Source: Polaribacter sp. Hel_I_88 (GTDB lineage Bacteria; Bacteroidota; Bacteroidia; Flavobacteriales; Flavobacteriaceae). From it: a stretch of DNA of 64,000 nucleotides. The stretch covers positions 1,798,001-1,862,000 of the forward strand of contig NZ_JHZZ01000001.1 in assembly GCF_000687935.1 (NCBI RefSeq), read 5' to 3'. This document shows positions 29,508-38,977 of this stretch, piece after piece (the first letter of the stretch is position 1; each line of letters opens with the position of its first letter). The translations under genes and the position numbers were made by a program. The notes under the pieces were generated by a model. It was given only the letters and a program-made list of their open reading frames with translations. It ran no database searches and had not been told where the DNA came from.

Positions 29508-30350
29508 ATGAAAATATATCCTATAGAAACTGGTAATTTTAAGTTAGATGGTGGTGCAATGTTTGGTGTTGTGCCAAAAACTATTTGGCAAAAAACCAAT
29601 CCTGCAGATGCTAATAACTTGATTGATATGAGTATGCGTTGTTTGCTTATAGAAGATGGCAACCGTTTAATTTTGGTAGATACAGGTTTAGGTGCAAAAC
29701 AATCAGACAAATTTTATGGTTATTATTACTTATTTGGTGATTTTTCTTTGGATGCTTCCCTTAAAAAATTAGGGTTTCATAAAGACGATATCACAGATGT
29801 TTTCTTAACACATTTACATTTCGATCATTGTGGAGGCGTTATTGAAAGAACTAAAGACGGACTTTTAATTCCAGCTTTTAAAAACGCCAAAGTTTGGAGT
29901 AATGACAAGCATTGGAAATGGGCAACTGAACCAAATCCGAGAGAAAAAGCATCGTTCTTAAAAGAGAATATCAATCCAATTAAAGAAAGTGGGCAGTTGG
30001 AATTTATTCATAGCAATTACAAAGAACAAATTGGTTTTGATGTCTTATTTATGGATGGTCATACAGAAAAACAAATGTTGCCAAAAATAGCATATCAAGG
30101 AAAAACAATCGTTTTTATGGCAGATTTATTACCTACAGTTGGGCACATTCCATTGCCTTATGTTATGGGCTATGATACAAGACCTTTATTAACTATTAAA
30201 GAAAAAGCAGCATTTTTAGACTTGGCTGCTGATGAAAATTTTTACTTATTTTTAGAGCATGACGCACATAACGAAATTTGTACAGTAAAGCATACAGAAA
30301 AAGGAGTACGATTAAACGAAACATTTACATTTAACGAATTATTTAATTAA
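29508..30350 (+). CDS. MBL-fold metallohydrolase
   Basis: A 280-residue cytoplasmic metallo-beta-lactamase-fold enzyme. The metal-binding motif HLHFDHCGG begins at residue 102, with further ligands likely in MDGHTEKQM and in FLEHDAH. The N-terminal layout (FKLDGGAMFGVVPKTIW) resembles the lactonase-like and quinolone-related MBL subgroup, but the substrate cannot be told from sequence. It ends 12 bases before the S8 protease gene and may be co-transcribed with it and the M1 peptidase gene. Confidence 0.88.
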   Translation: MKIYPIETGNFKLDGGAMFGVVPKTIWQKTNPADANNLIDMSMRCLLIEDGNRLILVDTGLGAKQSDKFYGYYYLFGDFSLDASLKKLGFHKDDITDVFLTHLHFDHCGGVIERTKDGLLIPAFKNAKVWSNDKHWKWATEPNPREKASFLKENINPIKESGQLEFIHSNYKEQIGFDVLFMDGHTEKQMLPKIAYQGKTIVFMADLLPTVGHIPLPYVMGYDTRPLLTIKEKAAFLDLAADENFYLFLEHDAHNEICTVKHTEKGVRLNETFTFNELFN

Positions 30351-30362
30351 GAGAATTTTATT

Positions 30363-32045
30363 ATGAGAATTTTAAAACCAGTTTTATATACAGCATTTGC
30401 AGGAGTTTTTTTAGCAAGTTGTACAACAGTATCTAAACTTCCTGTTCCTAATGGAGTTGATAACGCTATAAATATACCAGCAAAAAAAGCAGCGTTAACA
30501 GATGTTGAAAAAGATAATTGGCAACATTTAGATTTAGCTACAGATACCATTCCAGGAATGAGTGTTGATAAAGCGTACCAATTTTTAGAAGGTAAAACCA
30601 GTGTGCCTGTAATTGTTGGTGTGGTAGATTCTGGTACCGATTTAAAACATGAAGATTTAGTAGATGTTGCTTGGGTAAATGCAGATGAAACTGCTGGTAA
30701 TGGAATTGACGATGATAAAAATGGTTATATTGATGATATTAATGGTTGGAATTTTCTTGGAAAATCTTACAAAGAGCATTTGGAATACGAGCGTATTTTA
30801 ATGAATCCATCAGTAGCTGATGCAGAAACTTTGGCTGAAGTAAAAGCATTTTATCAAGAAAAATTAGATGCAGCAAAAAAGGCAAATGAAATGTTGTTGC
30901 AAAATAAAACTAGATATGAGCAATTATTACAAGGTGTAAAAACTGCACATGAAGCTTTTGTCAATCATTTTGGAAAAGAAGACTATACAAAAGAAGAGGT
31001 TCTAGCAATTTCTACAACCGACGAAAATTTATCGAACCAAGTTGCATTTGCAAAACAAATGTATGCGTTTGGTTTGCCATCTATGGCAGCTGCAAAAACT
31101 GAATTAGAAGGTGGTGTAAATTATTTTATTGAACAATTAGCAACGAACAAAAAGTTAATTGCTGGCGATAATTTAAAAACCGATTACAGAACTGTTGTTG
31201 GTGATAACGCTTATGATATTAACGATTCTCCTGGTTATGGAGATGGAAATTCAGGCCATTCTGAAATTGATGAAGCTCATGGTTCTCACGTTTCAGGAAT
31301 TATAGCAGCTACCAGAAATAATGATAAAGGAATGAATGGTGTTGCAAATAATGTAAAAATTATGGCAGTTCGTTCAGTTTCTAGTGGAGATGAATATGAT
31401 AAAGATGTTGCTTTAGGAATTAGATATGCAGTAGATAATGGCGCAAAAGTTATCAATACTAGTTTTGGTAAAGCATTTTCGCCAAATAAAGAATGGGTTT
31501 ATGATGCTATTAAATATGCAGCAAAAAATGATGTTTTAATTGTAAATGCTGCAGGAAATGATGGGAAAAACATCGATGTTGAAAAAACATATCCAAACGA
31601 TTCTGAAGATTTAAAATTAGAAATTGCGAACAATTTATTGTCAATTGGAGCAATGAGCGCTAGTTATGATGAGAATTTACCAGCATCATTTTCTAATTAT
31701 GGTAAAATAAATGTTGATATTTTTGCTCCTGGAGTTCAAATATATTCAACAACTCCAGAAAATGGCTATGCAAAATTTAGTGGAACATCTATGGCAGCAC
31801 CATCAACTGCTGGAGTTGCAGCTTTAATACGTTCATATTACCCAGCATTATCTGCAAATCAAGTAAAGATGATTATTATGAATTCTGGAACAAAAATAGA
31901 TTTACAAGTTATAAAACCAGGATCACAATCTCAAGAAAATCCAAAAGGAGAAATGGTTCCTTTTTCAGATTTATCTGTAACTGGTAGAGTTGTAAATGCA
32001 AATAATGCTTTACAAATGGCAGACAGAATTGTTAACGGAAAATAA
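30363..32045 (+). CDS. S8 subtilisin-family serine protease lipoprotein
   Basis: A 560-residue predicted lipoprotein (lipobox FLASC, Cys20). The catalytic triad is visible: Asp in VVDSGTD near residue 89, His306 in HGSHVSG, and Ser476 in GTSMAAP. About 150 residues with coiled-coil character (about 140-295) are inserted between Asp and His, which is longer than in simple subtilisins but seen in Bacteroidota S8 proteases. It probably acts in the periplasm or at the outer membrane on exported proteins. The gene sits between the MBL hydrolase and M1 peptidase genes with short gaps. Confidence 0.93.
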   Translation: MRILKPVLYTAFAGVFLASCTTVSKLPVPNGVDNAINIPAKKAALTDVEKDNWQHLDLATDTIPGMSVDKAYQFLEGKTSVPVIVGVVDSGTDLKHEDLVDVAWVNADETAGNGIDDDKNGYIDDINGWNFLGKSYKEHLEYERILMNPSVADAETLAEVKAFYQEKLDAAKKANEMLLQNKTRYEQLLQGVKTAHEAFVNHFGKEDYTKEEVLAISTTDENLSNQVAFAKQMYAFGLPSMAAAKTELEGGVNYFIEQLATNKKLIAGDNLKTDYRTVVGDNAYDINDSPGYGDGNSGHSEIDEAHGSHVSGIIAATRNNDKGMNGVANNVKIMAVRSVSSGDEYDKDVALGIRYAVDNGAKVINTSFGKAFSPNKEWVYDAIKYAAKNDVLIVNAAGNDGKNIDVEKTYPNDSEDLKLEIANNLLSIGAMSASYDENLPASFSNYGKINVDIFAPGVQIYSTTPENGYAKFSGTSMAAPSTAGVAALIRSYYPALSANQVKMIIMNSGTKIDLQVIKPGSQSQENPKGEMVPFSDLSVTGRVVNANNALQMADRIVNGK

Positions 32046-32074
32046 ATCAATAAAAACCAAATAAATAACAACTT

Positions 32075-33919
32075 ATGAAAAAATACATTCTTTTTTTAGC
32101 ATCTATATGTATGATTATCTCTTGTGCACAAACAAAAGAGGTTAGTTATACTCAGAATTCTTCTGCAGAAAATAATCCTGGTTATTGGCAACAACAAGTA
32201 GATTATACTATGGATATTGATATGGACGTAAATAAATATCAATATAAAGGAACGCAAAAATTAGTGTACACAAACAATTCTCCTGATGATTTAGACAGAG
32301 TTTTTTATCACTTATATTTTAATGCGTTTCAGCCAGGTTCTCAAATGGACATGAGGTCTTTAAATATCTCAGATCCTGATAGAAGAGTTCGTGATAGAAT
32401 TAGCAAATTAAATGCGGATGAAATTGGATACATAAAAGTAAATTCTTTACAACAAAATGGAGTAGCAGTAAAGCATGAAACTGTTGGTACTATTTTAGAG
32501 GTGCAATTAAATACACCAATTAAAGCAGGTGAAAGTGTAACTTTTGATATGGTTTTTGATGCACAAGTTCCTGTTCAGATTCGTAGATCTGGTAGAAATA
32601 GTTCAGAAGATGTAGCTTTATCAATGGCTCAATGGTATCCTAAAATGGCAGAATATGATTTTCAAGGATGGCACACACCACCTTATATTGCAAGAGAATT
32701 TCATGGTGTTTGGGGAGATTTTGATGTAACACTGCATATTGATAAAAGTTATGTAGTAGGAGGAACAGGATATCTACAAAATCCGCAAGAAGTTGGGCAT
32801 AATTATGCTGATAAAAAATTGCCTTTAAATTTACCAGAAGGTGATAAATTAACATGGCATTTTAAAGCACCAAATGTGCACGATTTTATGTGGGCAGCAG
32901 ATCCTGACTATAATCACGATATTTTAACAATGAAAAATGGTATTGATTTACACTTTTTTTATAAGAAAACTTTAGAACCTGAATTTTTAGAAAATTGGAA
33001 AAACTTACAACCAAAAACGGCTGAGTTGATGACGTATTTCTCTGAAAACGTAGGTCAATATCCATACAAACAATACTCTGTAATTCAAGGTGGAGATGGA
33101 GGAATGGAATATGCAATGTCTACTTTAATCACTGGGAAACGTAAGTTTGGGAGTTTATTTGGTGTAACTGCACACGAAATGGCACATACCTGGTTTCAGT
33201 TTTTATTAGCAACCAATGAAAGTTTACATCCTTGGATGGATGAAGGTTTTACAAGCTATATTTCTAACAAAGCAGAAAATGAAATTTTAAACGAAAATAA
33301 AGAGAACCCACATGCAGGTTCTTATAGAGGTTACAGAACTATTGTTGCAAGAGGTTATGAAGAAACATTATCTACACATGCAGATAGATATGACACTAAT
33401 TGGGCATATGGAACTGCAAGCTATTCGAAAGGAAATATCTTTTTATCGCAATTAGAATATGTTATTGGTTCAGAAAATGTTGCGAAAGGTTTAAAGAAAT
33501 ACTTTACAGATTTTAGTTTTAAACACCCAACTCCAAATGATATTAAACGTTCTATGGAAAAAGTTTCTGGGATTCATTTAGATTGGTATTTAAACGAATG
33601 GTCGCAAACGTTACATACCATAGACTATGGAGTAAAAGCCGTTGATGGTAAAAAAATAACGCTAGAAAGAATTGGTAAAATGCCAATGCCAATCGATTTG
33701 GAAGTTACCTATACAGATGGAAGTACAGAAAACTTCAACATTCCTTTAAGAATTATGAGAGGCGCAAAACCAACAGCTGCAAAAATAATTGAAGATTGGG
33801 CTTGGGCAAATCCTGTATATTCTTTTGATGTTGCAAAAACTGTAAAATCTGTAATGATTGATAAAAGTGGTTTAATGGCAGATATAAACTTAGAAAATAA
33901 TTCTTTTTCTGTGGATTAA
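32075..33919 (+). CDS. M1-family metallopeptidase lipoprotein
   Basis: A 614-residue predicted lipoprotein (ISCAQ, Cys17). The gluzincin motif HEMAHTW starts at His367, with the third zinc ligand Glu about 22 residues later in WMDEGFT. A GGMEYAM-type exopeptidase motif (GGDGGMEYAMSTL) lies upstream as in aminopeptidases of the M1 family. It probably trims peptides in the periplasm. It is 29 bases after the S8 protease gene, so the two may process peptides together. A terminator-like hairpin follows. Confidence 0.92.
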   Translation: MKKYILFLASICMIISCAQTKEVSYTQNSSAENNPGYWQQQVDYTMDIDMDVNKYQYKGTQKLVYTNNSPDDLDRVFYHLYFNAFQPGSQMDMRSLNISDPDRRVRDRISKLNADEIGYIKVNSLQQNGVAVKHETVGTILEVQLNTPIKAGESVTFDMVFDAQVPVQIRRSGRNSSEDVALSMAQWYPKMAEYDFQGWHTPPYIAREFHGVWGDFDVTLHIDKSYVVGGTGYLQNPQEVGHNYADKKLPLNLPEGDKLTWHFKAPNVHDFMWAADPDYNHDILTMKNGIDLHFFYKKTLEPEFLENWKNLQPKTAELMTYFSENVGQYPYKQYSVIQGGDGGMEYAMSTLITGKRKFGSLFGVTAHEMAHTWFQFLLATNESLHPWMDEGFTSYISNKAENEILNENKENPHAGSYRGYRTIVARGYEETLSTHADRYDTNWAYGTASYSKGNIFLSQLEYVIGSENVAKGLKKYFTDFSFKHPTPNDIKRSMEKVSGIHLDWYLNEWSQTLHTIDYGVKAVDGKKITLERIGKMPMPIDLEVTYTDGSTENFNIPLRIMRGAKPTAAKIIEDWAWANPVYSFDVAKTVKSVMIDKSGLMADINLENNSFSVD

Positions 33920-33942
33920 AGAATACATATTACAATGTATAG

Positions 33943-33984
33943 TAAAAAGGAGTAAGAATGTTTATCATTTTTACTCTTTTTTTT
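33943..33984. terminator. Probable bidirectional terminator
   Basis: A short stem (GAGTAA 33950-33955 / TTACTC 33971-33976, extended by A/T pairs) with T runs on both strands, between the convergent M1 peptidase and T9SS type B protein genes. Confidence 0.5.
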
Positions 33985-33994
33985 GTTGTATTTT

Positions 33995-36900
33995 TTACTG
34001 TCTTAACAAGCTAAAATTACCTTTTCTGTTTTTTATATTGTCTTTCTGGTCTATTAAAATAGCTTGAAACCAATAATCGTTTGCAATCATTTGTTTACCA
34101 TTGTAAGTGCCATCCCAACCAATATCATCAATAGTAAAAGTGGCTATTTGTTTTCCATATCTATTAAAAATATTAATCGTACCACTTTTATAGTAACTTT
34201 TATCAATGCCTTTTATTTGCCAGAAATCATTATTTCCATCACCATTTGGTGTAAAAAAATTAGGGAAACTAATTAGGGCAATTTCAAAAGGAATTGAACC
34301 ACAATTGTTATTGTCATTTACTTCTAAATTATAAACACCACCTCCTAAGTTTTCGAAAATAGGTTCATTTTGATAGTCAAATAAAATGTTATTATTTGCA
34401 TCTAAAAGTCGAAACTCATAATCTCCTAAACCTAAATTATTCGTATTTATTTTGATAAAATTATTATCCGAATCATCTTGAACTTCTATATCGTTTATAG
34501 TGATATAAGAAATTGAAGATTCATTTATGACAATTTGCTCTTCCTCTGAATTACAACCATATTGTGATGTTGCAATTACTTTATAAACGCCACCTTTTTG
34601 AATATTTGTAGCTGATGAATTGCCAACAACAGTTCCATTTTCATCTCTCCAAGTGTAAGAAAAATTTGGGTTAGGATTGTCAACTTTAATTTCTAGATTT
34701 GAGTTGTTTGTTATGCAAATAATATCTTCTGCAATTAAATTAACAGTTGGTTTTTCTCTCACAATAAAGTCGACTGTGGTTTCTTCAAAACAAACATCAT
34801 AAAGAGGATTTTCTAAACGAACTTTAATAGTTTGTGAAGTTGTATAAAAAGGATTTGGAAGAGGACTAGATAATTCCACATTATTTTCATCAAAATACCT
34901 AACAATCAAGTTGGTTTGACTGCCAATAATTTCGCTTTGAATAGTTGTTGTGTTAAAACCAACAAGACCATCAAAATCAGTATCACATTCTTCTTGTGGA
35001 GCAATTGTATTTGCTATGGGGACAGTATTTACAAGAAATTCTATAACATTTGTGTCACTACATTTTCCATCAAGATCTTTAGAATTTATATTCTCAATTT
35101 TCGCAGTAATTTTTTGAGAAGCTGTTACAAAAGGATTTGGTAAAGGACTTGAAAGCTCTTCATCATTTTCATCAAAATAAGTTACAACAACATTAGTTTG
35201 GTTGCCAATTATGGTGCTTTGTATGGTTGATGTATCAAAAGAAAAAACACCATCTCTATCATTATCACATTCAGGATTTATAATTACAGGATTTGCAATA
35301 GGCATTTTTTCTACGTTTAAAGAAATATGTGCACCTAAACCCAAACAGGCATTATCGACTTTACTATCAACTCTTATATAAATGTTTTGTTGATTTGGAT
35401 ACCCAATATTTTGATAATTTGAAATATCTGTAATCGGATTTTCTTCAGCTAAAGCATCTAATTCATTTTTGTAATAAGTAATTTCTAATTGTTGATTAAC
35501 AGGAAATATATTTTGAATATCTGCAGTTACTGAGCTAAAATCGAAAGTAGCAATACCATCTGTTGTATTTGTTCCATCATCACATTGATAAAATGAATTT
35601 AATAATGTTGACGGAATTTGAGTTGTAGAAACAAATAGATTTACTTCGCTAATTTCAAAACAACCAGTGCTGTTCTCTACTCTAGCCCAAATTTTACCTG
35701 TACTAACTGTTTTATTTTCGTAGTTGGTAACATTAGAAATTGCAATCCCTTTATTTTCAGCAAGTGTTTTCTCTCCATGGAAGGTAATCGTATAATTCTC
35801 TGGATTTGTAACTATTTTTTCTTTTACTTCAATTAGATTGAAGAAACTGAAACCATTGATATCAGAATTATCACACTGTTTTAGAGAGACAATAGGGTTG
35901 ATATTTGGAGCTTCAAAAATTTCTATTTCTTTAGGTATTGTATAAACTGTATTGTCTATGTGAGTTACAGTTGCTGTAACGTTATAAATACCTGAATTCG
36001 TAAATTGATGATTAATATCTATCTGTGTTGAAGTATTATTGATACCAGAACTTGGATCATCAAAATTCCAAACAACAGATTTTATTTCTGTTTGATTTGT
36101 TAAACTAAAATTGTTTGAAAAGTTAGAACAAGTATTATCATTTGTAATTTCAAAAGGAAAAATAGTTTTTGCTTCTCCATTTACGGTAACAAAAAAATTA
36201 ACATTAGATTTTCCTATATCAGCACTATTTTTAAATTCATTATAGGGTGGACAACCTCCACTGTATGATTTGAACCAAGATATTCCATTATCTTGTTTTG
36301 TACCTGCTGCAAAAGCAACAGCAGAACTAGCCAAGCTATGAAGTTGCTTTACCTCCACTAAAATTTTTTTTATACCAGCTTTAACAATAATTGGATTATT
36401 GAAGTATATAATAGAAATATGCGCATTTTGAGGGCTTGCAAATTGATCTTGACTTTTGCTTTTGCCAATGAGTTTGGTTTCAGAAAAAGAAGCTGGAAAA
36501 TCATCATCAATTTCATAAATGTTAAATTCTACATTTGTGTCCCACTCATTAGATTCTACTAGTCCAATTTGTCCTGATTTAATAATATATTCTTCGTTAT
36601 CAGAAATACCAAAGTTTGATAAAGTAAAAGACTTTGACCAACTCACACCACCCCAACTACAGCCATAAATTCCAGTTTCAAAAACTTCATCACCAATATT
36701 AGTAGAAAGTGTTAAATTAGATTTTGTATTAATTAAACTTCTCTTTTCGCCTGTTACGCTAATAAAAAAATTTGCATTAGGTTTTGGAGATTCTAATTGA
36801 TCTGTAGTGATAAAAGTATAATGTTCTCTGCAACCATAAAACCAAGAAAAATCCTTGTCTTGTGCAGTGCCAGCAATTAAAACTTTTTTATAATCTGGAT

Positions 36901-37333
36901 TATAAATATCTTCAGATTGGGTTATACTTACTAATATTTTAGTTGTTTTAGAAGGTATAACTACAGGTCTAGAAAATGTGATGTTTATGATTTCAGGTTT
37001 ATTACCAATTTCTGGAACTGATACTGAACCACCTCCAAGATAAACATTGTTGGAATTTGGAAAGTTATCATCAATACTAAATACAGCAAAACTGATTCTT
37101 GCTCCATTATAAGAGTTGCTAATTGCAGTTTGGCCAGACCTTATTATTAATTGATCTGATTTAATAACTCCAAAATCTGAAAGGGTAAATGTCCTTGCCC
37201 AAGATTCTTCATAATCACACGATTCCCAATCAGTTTTAATAGGAGTATTTCCAACATTGTGGGTTAGTGTAATCTGAGATAAAAGGTTTGAACAAAATAT
37301 TAATATAAGGGGTAAAAGTAATTTTTTCATCAA
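33995..37333 (-). CDS. Secreted protein with PKD domain and T9SS type B (gliding-associated) tail
   Basis: An 1112-residue exported protein with a signal peptide (MKKLLLPLILIFCSNLLSQ). Two similar ~170-residue N-terminal domains (about 20-195 and 203-385) each hold a Cys-containing start and a W..(T/S)FTLS(D/N)FG motif. A PKD domain follows (about 394-470, VVWNFDDPSSG), then four ~85-residue units with CD(N/D/T) starts, the last two nearly alike (SSPLPNPF in both). The C-terminus has FPNFFTPNGDGNNDFWQIKG, the hallmark of T9SS type B or gliding-motility-associated C-terminal domains. It is likely exported by T9SS; its ligand is unknown. Confidence 0.88.
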   Translation of the reverse strand: MMKKLLLPLILIFCSNLLSQITLTHNVGNTPIKTDWESCDYEESWARTFTLSDFGVIKSDQLIIRSGQTAISNSYNGARISFAVFSIDDNFPNSNNVYLGGGSVSVPEIGNKPEIINITFSRPVVIPSKTTKILVSITQSEDIYNPDYKKVLIAGTAQDKDFSWFYGCREHYTFITTDQLESPKPNANFFISVTGEKRSLINTKSNLTLSTNIGDEVFETGIYGCSWGGVSWSKSFTLSNFGISDNEEYIIKSGQIGLVESNEWDTNVEFNIYEIDDDFPASFSETKLIGKSKSQDQFASPQNAHISIIYFNNPIIVKAGIKKILVEVKQLHSLASSAVAFAAGTKQDNGISWFKSYSGGCPPYNEFKNSADIGKSNVNFFVTVNGEAKTIFPFEITNDNTCSNFSNNFSLTNQTEIKSVVWNFDDPSSGINNTSTQIDINHQFTNSGIYNVTATVTHIDNTVYTIPKEIEIFEAPNINPIVSLKQCDNSDINGFSFFNLIEVKEKIVTNPENYTITFHGEKTLAENKGIAISNVTNYENKTVSTGKIWARVENSTGCFEISEVNLFVSTTQIPSTLLNSFYQCDDGTNTTDGIATFDFSSVTADIQNIFPVNQQLEITYYKNELDALAEENPITDISNYQNIGYPNQQNIYIRVDSKVDNACLGLGAHISLNVEKMPIANPVIINPECDNDRDGVFSFDTSTIQSTIIGNQTNVVVTYFDENDEELSSPLPNPFVTASQKITAKIENINSKDLDGKCSDTNVIEFLVNTVPIANTIAPQEECDTDFDGLVGFNTTTIQSEIIGSQTNLIVRYFDENNVELSSPLPNPFYTTSQTIKVRLENPLYDVCFEETTVDFIVREKPTVNLIAEDIICITNNSNLEIKVDNPNPNFSYTWRDENGTVVGNSSATNIQKGGVYKVIATSQYGCNSEEEQIVINESSISYITINDIEVQDDSDNNFIKINTNNLGLGDYEFRLLDANNNILFDYQNEPIFENLGGGVYNLEVNDNNNCGSIPFEIALISFPNFFTPNGDGNNDFWQIKGIDKSYYKSGTINIFNRYGKQIATFTIDDIGWDGTYNGKQMIANDYWFQAILIDQKDNIKNRKGNFSLLRQ

Positions 37334-37348
37334 AAATAATATATAAGT

Positions 37349-38884
37349 TTACCCTAACCAACCATCTCTATCTAAACTTCTATATTGAATAGCCTCTGCA
37401 ATATGATCTGGAGAAATATCAGCAACATCAGCTAAATCTGCGATGGTTCTTGATACTTTTAAAATACGATCGTAAGCTCTTGCAGAAAGGTTTAATTTTT
37501 CCATGGCAGTTTTTAAGAGTGATAAACTTTCAGGAGATAATTTACAGAATTTTCTGATTTGTTTTACAGACATTTGAGCATTGTAATGTACATTTTCAAA
37601 TTCTTCAAAACGTTTGGATTGTATTTCTCTAGAGGCTGTAACACGTTTTCTAATATCTACAGAAGATTCGCCCTTTCTTTCTTCGGATAATTTCTCAAAA
37701 GGAACTGGAGTAACTTCAATATGAATATCAATTCTATCTAATAAAGGTCCAGAAATTTTGCTCAAATAACGTTGCATTTCTTGTGGAGAAGAGGTCATTG
37801 GACTATTTGGATCATTAAAAAAACCACTTGGACTAGGGTTCATACTAGCAACCAACATAAAAGAACAAGGATAAGTTACTGTGAATTTTGCTCTAGAAAT
37901 GGTAACATCTCTGTCTTCTAAAGGTTGTCTCATTACCTCTAAAACTTCTCGTTTAAATTCTGGTAATTCATCTAAGAACAAAACGCCATTATGTGATAAA
38001 GAAATTTCTCCTGGTCTTGGATATTGGCCTCCACCAACCAAAGCAACATTGCTAATTGTATGATGTGGACTTCTAAAAGGACGTTGATATAAAAGTCCAT
38101 TATTTTTAGTTTTACCAACCACAGAATGAATTTTGGTAGTTTCTAAAGCTTCGTGCAAGGTCATTGGAGGTAAAATACTTGGCAATCTTTTGGCTAACAT
38201 TGTTTTTCCAGAACCTGGAGGCCCAATGAGAATAATATTATGACCACCAGCTGCTGCAATTTCCATGCAACGTTTTATAGATTCTTGTCCTTTTACATCC
38301 GAAAAATCGAATTCAGGGAAATCTATATTTTTGTAAAACTCGGCTCTTGTATCTACAATTGTGGGTTCTATTTTTTGATTTCCATCAAAATGATTGATGA
38401 CTTCTAAAATATTTTCTACACCTAAAACTTCTAAATTATCAACAATTGCGGCTTCTTTTGCATTTTCTTTTGGCAGAATAAAATACTTAAAACCCTCTTC
38501 TCTTGCTTTTATAGCCATTGGCAAAACACCTCTTATAGGTTGCAGACTTCCATCTAAAGAAAGTTCGCCCATAATAATATATTCGTGAATGTTTTCTGAT
38601 TGAATTTGATTGGAAGCTGCTAAAATTCCCATTGCTAAAGATAAATCATAGGAAGCACCTTCTTTTCTAATATCTGCAGGAGCCATGTTGATGATGATTT
38701 TTTTACCAGGAAGTTTGTAAGCATTATTATTTAAGGCAGCAGAAATTCTGTACGAACTTTCACTTACAGCTTTGTCTGGCAAACCCACCAAATGATACCC
38801 AATTCCTTTATCTATATTCACTTCAATGGTAATTGTGGTGGCTTCAATACCAAAAACTGCAGAACCGTAAACTTTAACAAGCAT
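37349..38884 (-). CDS. yifB: YifB-family Mg-chelatase-like AAA+ ATPase
   Basis: A 511-residue cytoplasmic AAA+ protein of the YifB/ComM family. The N-terminal Lon-protease-like fold (about 1-170) lacks a catalytic dyad in this family. The ATPase core has Walker A GPPGSGKT and the FLDELPEF Walker B region. A C-terminal Mg-chelatase helical domain follows. ComM in other bacteria is a hexameric branch-migration helicase used in natural transformation. Whether this organism is competent cannot be seen. It starts ATG LVKVYGSAVFG, the usual N-terminus. Confidence 0.93.
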   Translation of the reverse strand: MLVKVYGSAVFGIEATTITIEVNIDKGIGYHLVGLPDKAVSESSYRISAALNNNAYKLPGKKIIINMAPADIRKEGASYDLSLAMGILAASNQIQSENIHEYIIMGELSLDGSLQPIRGVLPMAIKAREEGFKYFILPKENAKEAAIVDNLEVLGVENILEVINHFDGNQKIEPTIVDTRAEFYKNIDFPEFDFSDVKGQESIKRCMEIAAAGGHNIILIGPPGSGKTMLAKRLPSILPPMTLHEALETTKIHSVVGKTKNNGLLYQRPFRSPHHTISNVALVGGGQYPRPGEISLSHNGVLFLDELPEFKREVLEVMRQPLEDRDVTISRAKFTVTYPCSFMLVASMNPSPSGFFNDPNSPMTSSPQEMQRYLSKISGPLLDRIDIHIEVTPVPFEKLSEERKGESSVDIRKRVTASREIQSKRFEEFENVHYNAQMSVKQIRKFCKLSPESLSLLKTAMEKLNLSARAYDRILKVSRTIADLADVADISPDHIAEAIQYRSLDRDGWLG

Positions 38885-38977
38885 TTTCTTTTTTGATAAA
38901 AATAGATAAAATTAAACCAACAAAAAAATGCAACCTAAATTAAGATTGCATTTTATGTTTTTTAAAGTGATAAAATA